Source of the DNA: Lysobacteraceae bacterium
GTDB taxonomy: Bacteria; Pseudomonadota; Gammaproteobacteria; Nitrococcales; AK92
Direction: 5' to 3'
DNA length: 37,581 nt
Assembly (NCBI GenBank): GCA_012523465.1
Contig: JAAYIK010000021.1
Coordinates: 1-37,581, forward strand
Part shown: positions 1 through 7,617 of the stretch, in pieces
How positions within the stretch are numbered: position 1 is the first letter of the stretch
Layout of the letters: each line of letters opens with the position of its first letter
Notes under the pieces: model-generated
Database searches by the model: none
What the model was told of the DNA's origin: nothing
Seen by the model: the letters and a program-made list of their open reading frames with translations, nothing else
Translations under genes and position numbers: made by a program

Positions 1-1
1 G

Positions 2-1459
2 CCTGCACCCGGCGAAAAGCCGGTTGCAGCCGCCGCACCGGCAGCCGACGTCGACTGCGACGTGGTCGTCATCGGTGCCGGGCCCGGTGGCTATACGGCG
101 GCCTTCCGGGCCGCTGACCTGGGGCTGAAGACGGTGCTGGTCGAGCGCCATCCGACCTTGGGCGGAGTGTGCCTCAATGTTGGCTGCATTCCGTCCAAGG
201 CCCTGCTGCACGCCGCCAAGGTCATTGACGAAGCCGCCGTCTTCGCCGAGCAAGGCATTCGCTTCGGTCGACCGCAGATCGATCTCGACCGGCTGCGCGC
301 CTGGAAGGACGGCGTGGTCAAGCGCCTGACCAGCGGCCTGGCCGCTCTGGCCCGGCAGCGCAAGGTCGAGGTGATCCAGGGCACAGCCAGCTTCGACTCG
401 CCCAAGACGCTGCAGATCGCGCTGGCCGACGGCTCGTCCCGTCGCCTCGGCTTCCACCGCTGCATCATCGCCGCCGGCTCGCGCCCCGTGGCGCCGCCCG
501 GCTTCGACATGCAGCATCCGCGGCTGATGGACTCCACCGCTGCCCTTGCGCTGCAAGACATCCCGGAGCGGCTGCTGGTGGTAGGCGGCGGCATCATCGG
601 TCTGGAGATGGCCACCGTCTACCAGGCTCTGGGCTCCAGGGTCACGGTCGTCGAGCTCATGGACAGGCTGATCCCCGGAGCCGACCCGGACATGGTCGCT
701 CCACTGCGCAAGCGCATCGAAAGCCGCTACGACGCGATCTACCTGAATACCCGGGTCAGCGAGCTGGTAGCCGCCGACGACGGCGTGCAGGCGCGCTTCG
801 AAGGCGAAGGGGCGCCGAGGGAGGCCCGCTTCGACCGGGTGCTGGTGGCCGTCGGGCGCAAGCCCAATTCCGACCACCTCAACCTGGAGGCGGCCGGCGT
901 GCGCACCGACGAGCGCGGCTACATCGTGGTCGATGAGCACATGCGGACCAGTGTCGATCACATTTACGCCATCGGCGACATCGTCGGTCAGCCCATGTTG
1001 GCGCACAAGGCCAGCCACGAGGCCAAGGTGGCGGCCGAGCACTGCGCCGGCCGCAAGCGCGCCTTCGACGCCCTGGTCATCCCTGCGGTCGCCTACACCG
1101 ACCCCGAAGTCGCCTGGGTCGGGCTAACCGAAGAGCAGGCCAAGCAGCAGGGCATCGAATACGACAAGGCGGTCTTCCCCTGGTCGGCCAATGGCCGGGC
1201 CATCAGCCTGGGGCAGCTCGACGGCATCACCAAGCTGCTGTTCGACAAGTCCACCGGGCGGATCATTGGCGGCGCCATTACCGGCGCCAACGCCGGCGAT
1301 TTGATCGCCGAGGTCGCCCATGCCATTGAGATGGGCAGCGATGCGGAGGACATCGCCTTGACCATCCATCCGCATCCGACCTTGTCGGAAACGGTGGCGA
1401 TGGCGGCCGAGGCGGCGGCCGGCACCTTGACCGACCTTTACCTCCCGAAGCGGCGCTGA
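2..1459 (+). CDS. lpdA: Dihydrolipoamide dehydrogenase (E3), lipoyl-domain-fused type, 5' partial
   Basis: FAD/NAD disulfide oxidoreductase that reoxidises the dihydrolipoyl groups of 2-oxoacid dehydrogenase complexes. Seen: FAD-binding GAGPGGY at the start of the catalytic part, redox pair in CLNVGC, NAD-binding GGGIIGLE, and the C-terminal HPHPTLSE containing the catalytic His-Glu. The frame is open to the left edge. A GTG at 62 could be called as a start, but it lies inside the first beta strand of the FAD fold, so it is not real. The residues encoded from base 2 (PAPGEKPVAAAAPAA, then D/V/C) form an Ala/Pro linker typical of E3 proteins with an N-terminal lipoyl domain. The gene therefore begins outside the window, probably downstream of the E1 and E2 genes of pyruvate dehydrogenase (inference). 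The stop codon lies in a hairpin loop. Confidence 0.95.
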   Translation, partial: PAPGEKPVAAAAPAADVDCDVVVIGAGPGGYTAAFRAADLGLKTVLVERHPTLGGVCLNVGCIPSKALLHAAKVIDEAAVFAEQGIRFGRPQIDLDRLRAWKDGVVKRLTSGLAALARQRKVEVIQGTASFDSPKTLQIALADGSSRRLGFHRCIIAAGSRPVAPPGFDMQHPRLMDSTAALALQDIPERLLVVGGGIIGLEMATVYQALGSRVTVVELMDRLIPGADPDMVAPLRKRIESRYDAIYLNTRVSELVAADDGVQARFEGEGAPREARFDRVLVAVGRKPNSDHLNLEAAGVRTDERGYIVVDEHMRTSVDHIYAIGDIVGQPMLAHKASHEAKVAAEHCAGRKRAFDALVIPAVAYTDPEVAWVGLTEEQAKQQGIEYDKAVFPWSANGRAISLGQLDGITKLLFDKSTGRIIGGAITGANAGDLIAEVAHAIEMGSDAEDIALTIHPHPTLSETVAMAAEAAAGTLTDLYLPKRR

Positions 1460-1473
1460 CGCCGCTTCGGGAG
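1442..1473 (+). terminator. Perfect 14-bp hairpin over the lpdA stop codon
   Basis: Arms at 1442-1455 and 1460-1473 are fully complementary with a CTGA loop, and the TGA stop of lpdA sits in that loop. There is no T-run after it, so it is either a weak or factor-assisted terminator or an mRNA 3'-end stabiliser. Confidence 0.55.
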
Positions 1474-1583
1474 CTCTCGGAACCGCGCATGTCGGTGGCA
1501 GTCTCAAGTTCAGGTACACTCACCCGAGCAAGGGCGCCATCACAATGCCCGCTTTGCACTGAGGCGGAGAGACAAGCCAGATC

Positions 1584-2582
1584 ATGACACGTATTGCCAA
1601 CATCACCGCGACCGGCCAGTACCTGCCGGAGCGCAAGGTCACCAACGCCGAGCTGAAAGAGCATTTCGAGCCACTGGGCCTGGCCCATGTCATCGACAAG
1701 CTGGAAGCCGCCAGCGGCATCAAGCAGCGCTGGTGGGCGCCCGACGACTGGACCACCTCAGATCTTGCCGTGCCGGCCGCGCGCCAGGCACTGGAGCGCG
1801 CCGGCCGGCGGCCGGAGGACGTGGACCTGATCATCTTCGGGACCGACTCGCCCGACTACATCACCCCGGCCACGGCCACCGTGCTGCAAGCCAAGCTCGG
1901 CGCCAAGAACGCCGGCGCCTTCGACATTGGCTGCGCCTGTGCCTCCTTCCCAACGGCGCTGTCCACGGCCGCCGGCATCATCGCCACCAACCCAGGCATC
2001 AAGACCATTTTGGTCGTCGGTGCCTACATGATGCACAAGCTGGCGGACCCCAACGACCCGAGCATCTTCTTCTACGGCGACGGCGCCGGCGCTGCCGTGG
2101 TCGAGGCTGGCGACCGCGAGGGCTTCGTCGGCGCCGTCTACCACTCCGACGGCAGCTATGCCGACGCCTGGGGAATCTACGCCGGCGCCGTCGCCGAGCC
2201 GGCCAGCAAGGAAGCGCTGGAGGCGGGCCGCACCTACGTCAAGATCACGCGCCGCTACCCCCCCGAGGTCAACGACGAGGGCTGGCCACGGCTGTTCCGC
2301 CGCCTGGCGGAGCTGAACGGTTTCACCGTCGACGAGGTGGCGGCAGGCATCTTCACCCAGATCCGCAAGGCCACCATCGAGACCGTGGCGGATGCGATCG
2401 GCCTGCCCCGCTCGAAAGCGCCCGTCATCATGGACACTTGCGGCTACACCGGCTCGGCCTGCATCCCAATGGCGCTGGACCGCGAGATCCAGAGCGGCCG
2501 CCTGCGCTCCGGCGACCTGGTGGTGATGATCGGCTCCGGGGTCGGCTACAACCAGGCCGCCTGCGCCTTCCGCATTACCTGA
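1584..2582 (+). CDS. Beta-ketoacyl-ACP synthase III (FabH)-like thiolase-fold protein, atypical active site
   Basis: 332 residues, the normal FabH length. Seen: the KAS III nucleophile region DIGCACASF (Cys119, with an extra Cys117), the GDGAGAAV motif and a C-terminal GSGVGYNQAA corresponding to the FabH glycine loop. By eye alignment, the FabH PHQAN motif is replaced by FTQIR (Thr258 at the His position) and the Asn of GNT is replaced by Tyr288 in CGYTGSAC. The Cys-His-Asn triad of decarboxylating KAS III is therefore reduced to Cys. It probably transfers or condenses acyl groups in a non-standard way rather than starting fatty acid synthesis (inference). It stands alone, 124 bp after lpdA, and is followed by a strong terminator. 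The ATG is the first in frame that keeps the N-terminal strand (RIANITATGQYLP). The ribosome site is weak. Substrate unknown. Confidence 0.8.
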   Translation: MTRIANITATGQYLPERKVTNAELKEHFEPLGLAHVIDKLEAASGIKQRWWAPDDWTTSDLAVPAARQALERAGRRPEDVDLIIFGTDSPDYITPATATVLQAKLGAKNAGAFDIGCACASFPTALSTAAGIIATNPGIKTILVVGAYMMHKLADPNDPSIFFYGDGAGAAVVEAGDREGFVGAVYHSDGSYADAWGIYAGAVAEPASKEALEAGRTYVKITRRYPPEVNDEGWPRLFRRLAELNGFTVDEVAAGIFTQIRKATIETVADAIGLPRSKAPVIMDTCGYTGSACIPMALDREIQSGRLRSGDLVVMIGSGVGYNQAACAFRIT

Positions 2583-2642
2583 CGCCTAGCCCGGCCGCTG
2601 GCAGGCGGCCGACACCAAGCTCTCCGCATCCCTGTTCGACCA

Positions 2643-2672
2643 AGCGGCGCACCATTGGGGCGCCGCTTTTCG
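2643..2672 (+). terminator. Intrinsic terminator after the KAS III-like gene
   Basis: Stem AGCGGCGC (2643-2650) pairs perfectly with GCGCCGCT (2660-2667) across a 9-nt loop and is followed by TTT and further T-rich sequence. It lies 60 bp after the stop codon. Confidence 0.85.
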
Positions 2673-2840
2673 TTTGTCTTCCGCAACCGGTCGCTTGCTC
2701 CGGCCCGCGCGTTGCGGAGAACAGCCTCCCGCATCATGTACCACATAGCGGCACAGTCTCCACCGCCCATTAGCGCACCCTTATATACATTTTTCTTAGT
2801 GATACAAAAGCTTTTTTCATATGAATGTGACAAAAAACTC

Positions 2841-2869
2841 TAGACAATCCCGCTCTGCGGTACTATAAA
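2841..2869 (+). promoter_or_regulatory. Sigma70-type promoter in front of a gene-free structured region
   Basis: TAGACA (2841-2846), a 17-bp spacer, then TATAAA (2864-2869), each 5 of 6 to consensus. The preceding 70 bp are unusually AT-rich for this genome and could act as an UP element. Predicted transcription start is near 2876, exactly where a hairpin begins. No gene starts within 350 bp downstream. Confidence 0.65.
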
Positions 2870-2876
2870 TACCCGT

Positions 2877-3128
2877 GACAGCCCCCGGCACAGCCGGGGG
2901 CTGTCCGAGCCTCGAACGCAGCGCAACACGGAGGATGACAACAACGACAAGAACGTTACCGGGCCAATGGACGGCCCTTGAAAGTAACGCCTCATAACTC
3001 GGCGCTAATAGCCTGGCCATACCCCGCTCCATGGCCATCATGGTTGCCGACCACTCCCCGTTCTGCGCGCATCTTTTGAAAAATACGCTCTCCTCTCCTC
3101 TCGGCGGGCGCGCAGGACGGGATTTTTT
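2877..3128 (+). ncRNA. Candidate structured non-coding RNA, about 250 nt
   Basis: Defined by the promoter at 2841-2869 and the terminator ending near 3128. Seen in order: a perfect 13-bp hairpin with a 3-nt loop (2877-2889/2893-2905); an open GGAGGA (2930-2935); a two-part hairpin with CGTTAC/GTAACG outside (2954-2959/2984-2989) and GGGCC/GGCCC inside (2961-2965/2973-2977), whose loop contains TGGA; a small hairpin CCATG/CATGG (3029-3043); and a terminator whose long loop holds a CU-rich run able to pair with GGAGGA. A 20-codon frame (ATG 2935 to TAA 2997) exists, but GGAGG directly abuts the ATG, too close for normal initiation. It could be a trans-acting sRNA or an attenuated leader for the iclR gene. 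I recognise no known family. Confidence 0.45.
3057..3128 (+). terminator. Intrinsic terminator with long loop
   Basis: A 14-bp stem (3057-3070 with 3108-3121, one G-U pair) encloses a 37-nt loop and is followed by six T residues at 3123-3128. It separates the candidate RNA from iclR. Confidence 0.65.
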
Positions 3129-3137
3129 ATGCGCCAA

Positions 3138-3166
3138 TCTGCAAGGCTCGTAAGCTTTTGTACAAT
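3138..3166 (+). promoter_or_regulatory. Likely iclR promoter
   Basis: TCTGCA (3138-3143), 17 bp, TACAAT (3161-3166). The -10 is good and the -35 poor, which fits a regulated or autoregulated promoter. It lies after the preceding terminator and gives a leader of about 57 nt before the iclR ATG. Confidence 0.4.
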
Positions 3167-3229
3167 CAACGTTTACGAACACTGCAAGACGCAGCCAACG
3201 GCGACTAACCTGCTTCGTGGAGAACTTCG

Positions 3230-4051
3230 ATGGCCCGCAATACCGGCCTGATGCCAGATCAGCAGCCCCCCCGATCGGGATCCGAGGGCAAGGACCGCAA
3301 GTTCGTGACTGCGCTTGCCCGCGGGCTGGAGATCTTGCGAGCCTTCACGCCTGAGGACGAATACTTGGGCAATCGCGAGCTGACCCGCCGCACCGGCATT
3401 CCGCCGTCCACCGTCTCACGCCTTACCTACACGCTGACCAAGCTCGGCTACCTGCGGCACGACCCCAAGGTCGACAAATACGCCCTGGACATCGGCACGC
3501 TGTCGCTGGGATACCGGCGGCTGGCGCAGGACCGCGTGCGCGCCGTGGCCCGCCCCTACATGCAGGCGCTGAGCGAAGCCACGGGCTGCTTCGTCGGCCT
3601 GGCGGCGCCGGACGATCTAGAGATGATTTACATTGAGGTCTTCCAGGGCCGCGGCCCGCTGGTGCTGCGGGTCGAGGCTGGCTCGCGCTCCTCTCTCGCC
3701 GAAGTCGGCAAGGGCTATCTGGCCGCCTTGCCGGAGCCGCGCCGCAGCGAGCTGATCGCGAGGATCAAGGCCACCTGCAGGCCGGAAGAATGGCCACGCA
3801 TCAGCCAGCGCTTCGAACGCGCGCGGCGCCAGTACAAGGAACGGGGCTTTTGCAGCGCGGTGGGCGAGCCAGTTCCCGAGGTCAGCGCGGTGTCGGTCCC
3901 GCTAGTGCTCAATGGTAGCCACGAAATCCTCGATTTCCACTGCGGCGGGCTGACTCGCCACCTCACGGCGGAAATCCTAGAAAACAACATCGGCCCGCGC
4001 CTGGCCGCTCTGGTCAACCGCGTCAAGGCCGACCTGAGCAGCCATACCTGA
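3230..4051 (+). CDS. IclR-family transcriptional regulator
   Basis: 273 residues. Residues about 24-85 form the IclR winged helix-turn-helix (FVTALARGLEILRAF, then TGIPPSTVSRLTYTLTKLGYL). The C-terminal half is the IclR effector-binding domain, with the usual hydrophobic core ending in VSVPLV and ALVNRVK. The start is supported by GGAG 7 nt before the ATG. Members of this family (PcaR/PobR-like) control catabolic operons in response to aromatic or small organic acids. Here the gene converges on the reverse-strand operon of an alcohol dehydrogenase and a branched-chain-type ABC importer, so control of that operon is the natural guess (inference). It has its own probable promoter and is separated from upstream transcription by a terminator. 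Confidence 0.93.
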   Translation: MARNTGLMPDQQPPRSGSEGKDRKFVTALARGLEILRAFTPEDEYLGNRELTRRTGIPPSTVSRLTYTLTKLGYLRHDPKVDKYALDIGTLSLGYRRLAQDRVRAVARPYMQALSEATGCFVGLAAPDDLEMIYIEVFQGRGPLVLRVEAGSRSSLAEVGKGYLAALPEPRRSELIARIKATCRPEEWPRISQRFERARRQYKERGFCSAVGEPVPEVSAVSVPLVLNGSHEILDFHCGGLTRHLTAEILENNIGPRLAALVNRVKADLSSHT

Positions 4052-4063
4052 GGGTTCGCGGGC

Positions 4064-4093
4064 ACGGCCTGCCGCTAGCCGACGACAGGCCGT
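4064..4093. terminator. Hairpin between convergent iclR and adh
   Basis: ACGGCCTG (4064-4071) and CAGGCCGT (4086-4093) are perfectly complementary across a 14-nt loop in the 47-bp gap between two convergent genes. There is no clear T-run on either side. It is probably a shared bidirectional terminator. Confidence 0.45.
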
Positions 4094-4098
4094 CAGCC

Positions 4099-5223
4099 TC
4101 AAAACAGCACCACTTGCCGGATCGCCTCGCCACGCGCGAGCCGATCGAAGCCCTCGTTGATCTCGTCGAGCCGCAAGCGGCTGGTCAAGAGGCGATCCAC
4201 TGGCAGCCGCCCCTGCCGGAACAGCGCGATGTAGCGCGGGATGTCGCGCATGGGAACACAGGTGCCGATGTAGCTGCCCTTGACGGTGCGCTCCTCGGCC
4301 ACGAGATTCACCGCCGGCAGCGGGAAGGCGGCGTCGGGCGGCGGCAGCCCCGCAGTGACCGTCATGCCGCCGCGGCGAGTGATGCGATAGGCCAGCTCCA
4401 GGGCACGCACCGAGCCGGCGAACTCGAAGGCGAATTCTACGCCGCCGCCGGTCGCGGCCCGCACGGCCTCGACGCAATCGGCGCTGCCGGCGTTGAAGAC
4501 GTCGGTGGCGCCGAGCTCCTTTGCCAGCTTCAGCTTGTCTTCGGCCAGATCAATGGCGATGATGCGACTGGCGCCGGCCGCCCGCGCCCCCAGCAGCGCC
4601 GCGAGCCCCACGCCGCCCAGGCCGATCACCGCCGCCGTGGCGCCGGCGCGCATCTGGGCGGTGTTGACCACCGCACCCACCCCGGTCAGCACCGCGCAGC
4701 CGAACAAGGCGGCTTGCTCCAGCGGCAGATCCTGGTCGATCTTGACCAGCGAGCGCCGGGAGACCACGGCGTACTCGGCAAAGGCGGACACCCCCAGGTG
4801 ATGGTTGATCTCCGCGCCATGGCGACGGATCCGGCGCGCGCCCGACAGCAGGGTACCGACCGTATTCGCCGCCGCGCCCGGCTCGCACAAAGCCGGCCGC
4901 CCCTCGGCGCAGGGCTGGCAATGGCCGCAGCTGGGCACGAACACCATGACCACGTGGTCGCCCACGGCCAGATCGTGCACACCGGGCCCAACCTGCTCGA
5001 CCACGCCCGCCGCCTCATGCCCCAGCGCCATCGGCGTCGGCCGGGGACGGTCGCCGTTGATTACCGACAAGTCGGAATGGCACAAACCGGCCGCGGCCAC
5101 CCGCACCAGCACCTCGCCTTCCCCCGGCGGGGCAAGCTCCACTTCGTCGATGGTCAGCGGCCGGCTCTGGGCATAGGGCGGCTCGACGCCGATCCGTTCC
5201 AGTATGGCTGCGCGAACTTTCAT
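4099..5223 (-). CDS. Zinc-dependent alcohol dehydrogenase (MDR family)
   Basis: 374 residues, normal for long-chain zinc alcohol dehydrogenases. Catalytic zinc ligands are visible as Cys48 (GLCHSD), His69-Glu70 (GHEAAG) and the Cys in FGCAVLTG near 176. The structural zinc site is intact with Cys99, Cys102, Cys105 and Cys113. The NAD(P)-binding GLGGVG follows the catalytic Cys region. It most resembles aryl/allylic-alcohol and class III-like dehydrogenases, but the substrate cannot be read from sequence. It is the last gene of the livKHMGF-adh transcript, starting 18 bp after livF with GGAGGAGG just upstream of the ATG. The context suggests oxidation of an imported or intracellularly formed alcohol (inference). 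Confidence 0.92.
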   Translation of the reverse strand: MKVRAAILERIGVEPPYAQSRPLTIDEVELAPPGEGEVLVRVAAAGLCHSDLSVINGDRPRPTPMALGHEAAGVVEQVGPGVHDLAVGDHVVMVFVPSCGHCQPCAEGRPALCEPGAAANTVGTLLSGARRIRRHGAEINHHLGVSAFAEYAVVSRRSLVKIDQDLPLEQAALFGCAVLTGVGAVVNTAQMRAGATAAVIGLGGVGLAALLGARAAGASRIIAIDLAEDKLKLAKELGATDVFNAGSADCVEAVRAATGGGVEFAFEFAGSVRALELAYRITRRGGMTVTAGLPPPDAAFPLPAVNLVAEERTVKGSYIGTCVPMRDIPRYIALFRQGRLPVDRLLTSRLRLDEINEGFDRLARGEAIRQVVLF

Positions 5224-5241
5224 GCGATCCTCCTCCCAACG

Positions 5242-5892
5242 TCACGACTCGGCCGGCCGGATCTCGCCGCGCTCGATGTGAAAGACCTGCTCCAGCAAAC
5301 CGGCCGTATGCTGCAGATCCGAGCCTGACAGCAGAATGGAAAATCCTTCCTGGCGCAAGTCGGCGATCACTTCCGCGATGCGCCGCGACAGCGCCGGCGC
5401 CACCCCTTCGAAGGGCTCATCGAGCAGCAGCAGCTGGCTGCCCGCCATCAGCGCTCGGGCGATGGCCACCAGCTTCTGCTGTCCGCCCGACAGCTGCGAG
5501 GCCTTGCGCGCAGCGAATTCCCGGGTCTCCGGAATCATCCGGTAGATCCGCCGCAACCGCTCGTCACGGTCCCGGCTGCGCATGGCCCAGGCCGGCACGA
5601 GGATGTTCTCCTCCACCGTCAGCTGCGGCACCAGGCGGCGGTCCTCTGGCATGTAGCCGATGCCGAGCGCCGCCCTGTGGTGGGCTGGCAAGGCATGGAT
5701 GGGCTGGCCGCGAAAGCGGATGCTGCCGGCGTGGATGGGCAACAGCCCCATGATGCTGCGCATGAGAGTGGTCTTGCCGGCACCGTTGCGGCCGATCACG
5801 CCGGCCATGCTGCCTTCGTCCAGACGCAGGTCGACGCCGCGCAGGATTTGCACGGTCTGGATGGAAACCTCGAGGCCTTCAATCGTCAGCAT
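5242..5892 (-). CDS. livF: Branched-chain-type ABC transporter ATP-binding protein LivF
   Basis: 216 residues, one ATPase subunit of a HAAT-family (Liv) importer. Walker A GRNGAGKTT, signature LSGGQQ, Walker B LLLLDEP and the usual switch region are all present. I chose the ATG at 5892 (MLTIEGLEVS) because GGAGGGAG precedes it by 7 nt and the family begins here. An in-frame ATG at 5931 would add an unlike 13-residue extension. The gene overlaps the end of livG by 14 bp, indicating translational coupling. The cargo is unknown; Liv-type systems import amino acids but also aromatic acids, amides and urea. Confidence 0.93.
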   Translation of the reverse strand: MLTIEGLEVSIQTVQILRGVDLRLDEGSMAGVIGRNGAGKTTLMRSIMGLLPIHAGSIRFRGQPIHALPAHHRAALGIGYMPEDRRLVPQLTVEENILVPAWAMRSRDRDERLRRIYRMIPETREFAARKASQLSGGQQKLVAIARALMAGSQLLLLDEPFEGVAPALSRRIAEVIADLRQEGFSILLSGSDLQHTAGLLEQVFHIERGEIRPAES

Positions 5893-6679
5893 GGCCTGCT
5901 CCCTCCGCCGTGGTCCGAGTGCCGGTGACATAGAGCTGCACGTCGGGATCGGCCAGCACCTCGGCAGGTGCGCCGTCGGCGATCACCCTGCCGTCGTAGA
6001 AGGCCAGGACCCGGGATGCATAACGGCTGACGATGTCCATGTCGTGCTCCACGAACAACACCGTGGCGCCGCTGCCGCGCACCGCCCGCATGATCCTGTC
6101 CATGATGGCGAACTTCTCCTCGCTGCTGACGCCGCTGGTGGGCTCGTCGAGCAGCAGCAGCTCGGGCTTGAGGGCCAGCGTCATGGCGATGTCGAGCAGC
6201 TTGCGCACTCCTCCCGGCAGCACCCCGGCGGGTCGATCGCGAAACTCTGCCAATCCGAAGCGTTCCAGCACCTGCTCCGCCGCCTCCTCCAGCGGCAGCC
6301 CGTAGCCCGGCACCAGGCGCGGCCCGCGGGCCAGCCAGCGCGGCCGGGCATTGCGCAAGGCGATGCCCAGCGCCACCACTACGTTGTCGTAGGCGCTCAG
6401 CGAGTCGTAAAGCTGCGGGATCTGGAACGAGCGGCCGACGCCGAGCCGGGTAATCTGGCGCGGGTGCAGCGGCGTGACATCCCGGCCCTTGAAGCGCACG
6501 CTGCCCTGGTCGGGCTTGAGATAGCCGGTGACCATGTTGACGAAGGTGGTCTTGCCGGCACCGTTGGTGCCGATCAGTCCCACCACGCTGTCGCGTTCAA
6601 TGGCGACGGAGATGTCCTTGGCCGCGACCACGGCGCCGAAGCGCTTGTGCAACCCCCGGGTTTCCAGCAGCACGCTCAT
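5879..6679 (-). CDS. livG: Branched-chain-type ABC transporter ATP-binding protein LivG
   Basis: 266 residues, the second ATPase of the importer. Walker A GTNGAGKTT and Walker B ELLLLDEPTSG are intact. The signature region reads LPGGVRKLLDIA instead of the usual LS-G-Q-type motif of LivG, a variant worth noting because this segment contacts ATP in the partner subunit. GGAGG precedes the ATG by 6 nt. Its start overlaps the livM stop as ATGA and its end overlaps livF, so the four cytoplasmic and membrane subunits form a tightly coupled block. Confidence 0.92.
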   Translation of the reverse strand: MSVLLETRGLHKRFGAVVAAKDISVAIERDSVVGLIGTNGAGKTTFVNMVTGYLKPDQGSVRFKGRDVTPLHPRQITRLGVGRSFQIPQLYDSLSAYDNVVVALGIALRNARPRWLARGPRLVPGYGLPLEEAAEQVLERFGLAEFRDRPAGVLPGGVRKLLDIAMTLALKPELLLLDEPTSGVSSEEKFAIMDRIMRAVRGSGATVLFVEHDMDIVSRYASRVLAFYDGRVIADGAPAEVLADPDVQLYVTGTRTTAEGAGHADD

Positions 6680-7617
6680 GCCGCACCTCCCTGCCGCCGT
6701 CGGAACAGCGACCAGAGCCCTGCCGGCAGGAACACGATGATCAGCAACATCACTGCTCCCAACGCCAGCTGCCAGGTATTGGGCGAGTATTCATAGGCAA
6801 AGGTCCGCACCAGCTCGTAGATGAAGGAGCCGAGGAATGGCGCGGCGACGCTACCGGTGCCGCTGAGGATCGCAATGAAGACGAACTCCCCCGAGGTGGT
6901 CCAGTAGGCCATCTCCGGGTCGATATGGCCGACGGTCATACCGGTAAGCGCGCCACCCAGCCCCGCCAGCACCCCGGCGATTGTGTATTTCACATGCACG
7001 GCGCCGCGCACCGAGGCGCCCAGGTATTCCACCCGGATCTCGTTGTCGCGTATGGCCGTCGCCAGCCGCCCCAGCGGCGTGCGGAAGTAATAGTGCAACC
7101 CGAGCGCTGCCAGGAAGGCCAGCACGCAGGCGAGGGAGTACAAGGCGTAGCGGCCCTCGTAACCGGCCAGCGGGAAGCCAAGCAGCGTCGGCGGCGCCAG
7201 GTTAAAGCCGTCGGTGCTGCCCAGGGTTTGGCTCTTGGCCAGCAAGCCGTAGAGAATCATGGACAGCGCCAGGCTCAGCATGGCGAAGAAGATGGCCCGG
7301 TAGCGCGCCAGCAGCAGCCCCAGCACCGCCGCCGCCACGCCGGACACCAGCGCCGCCGCCAGCAGCAGCAGCGTCGCATCGGTCACGCCCCAGTAGTGAC
7401 CCATGACGCCGGCCGCATACCCACCCAGGCAGTAATAAAGCCCCTGGCCGAAGGACACCAGCCCGGTCCGCAGCAGCAACAGCAGGCCGAGCACCACCAG
7501 TCCCTTGCCGAGCGCCAGGGTGGCTAGGAACTGCCACTCGGGCAGCAACGGCCCCACCGCCAGCAGCGCCAGCAGGGAGCTTAGCAACAACAACGGAGTA
7601 CGCTTATCGGTGTTCAT
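6676..7617 (-). CDS. livM: Branched-chain-type ABC transporter permease LivM
   Basis: 313 residues, inner-membrane permease with many hydrophobic helices. The LivM/LivH permease signature region is visible around residues 175-215 (LGRLATAIRDNEIRVEYLGA, then the helix and glycine-rich stretch AGVLAGLGGALTG). The gene begins in a 4-bp ATGA-type overlap with livH and ends in the same kind of overlap with livG. It pairs with LivH to form the transmembrane channel. The cargo is unassigned. Confidence 0.92.
   Translation of the reverse strand: MNTDKRTPLLLLSSLLALLAVGPLLPEWQFLATLALGKGLVVLGLLLLLRTGLVSFGQGLYYCLGGYAAGVMGHYWGVTDATLLLLAAALVSGVAAAVLGLLLARYRAIFFAMLSLALSMILYGLLAKSQTLGSTDGFNLAPPTLLGFPLAGYEGRYALYSLACVLAFLAALGLHYYFRTPLGRLATAIRDNEIRVEYLGASVRGAVHVKYTIAGVLAGLGGALTGMTVGHIDPEMAYWTTSGEFVFIAILSGTGSVAAPFLGSFIYELVRTFAYEYSPNTWQLALGAVMLLIIVFLPAGLWSLFRRRQGGAA

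Noticed and set aside
2935..2997. 20-codon leader frame after GGAGG
   Set aside because: GGAGG directly touches the ATG, leaving no spacing for initiation; kept only as a remark on the RNA.
2817..3182. 121-codon reverse frame over the candidate RNA
   Set aside because: No ribosome site or domain; it runs through the promoter, hairpins and terminator, and its product looks random.
5893..5931. Upstream start for livF at 5931
   Set aside because: Adds 13 residues unlike the family; the ATG at 5892 has a clear ribosome site.
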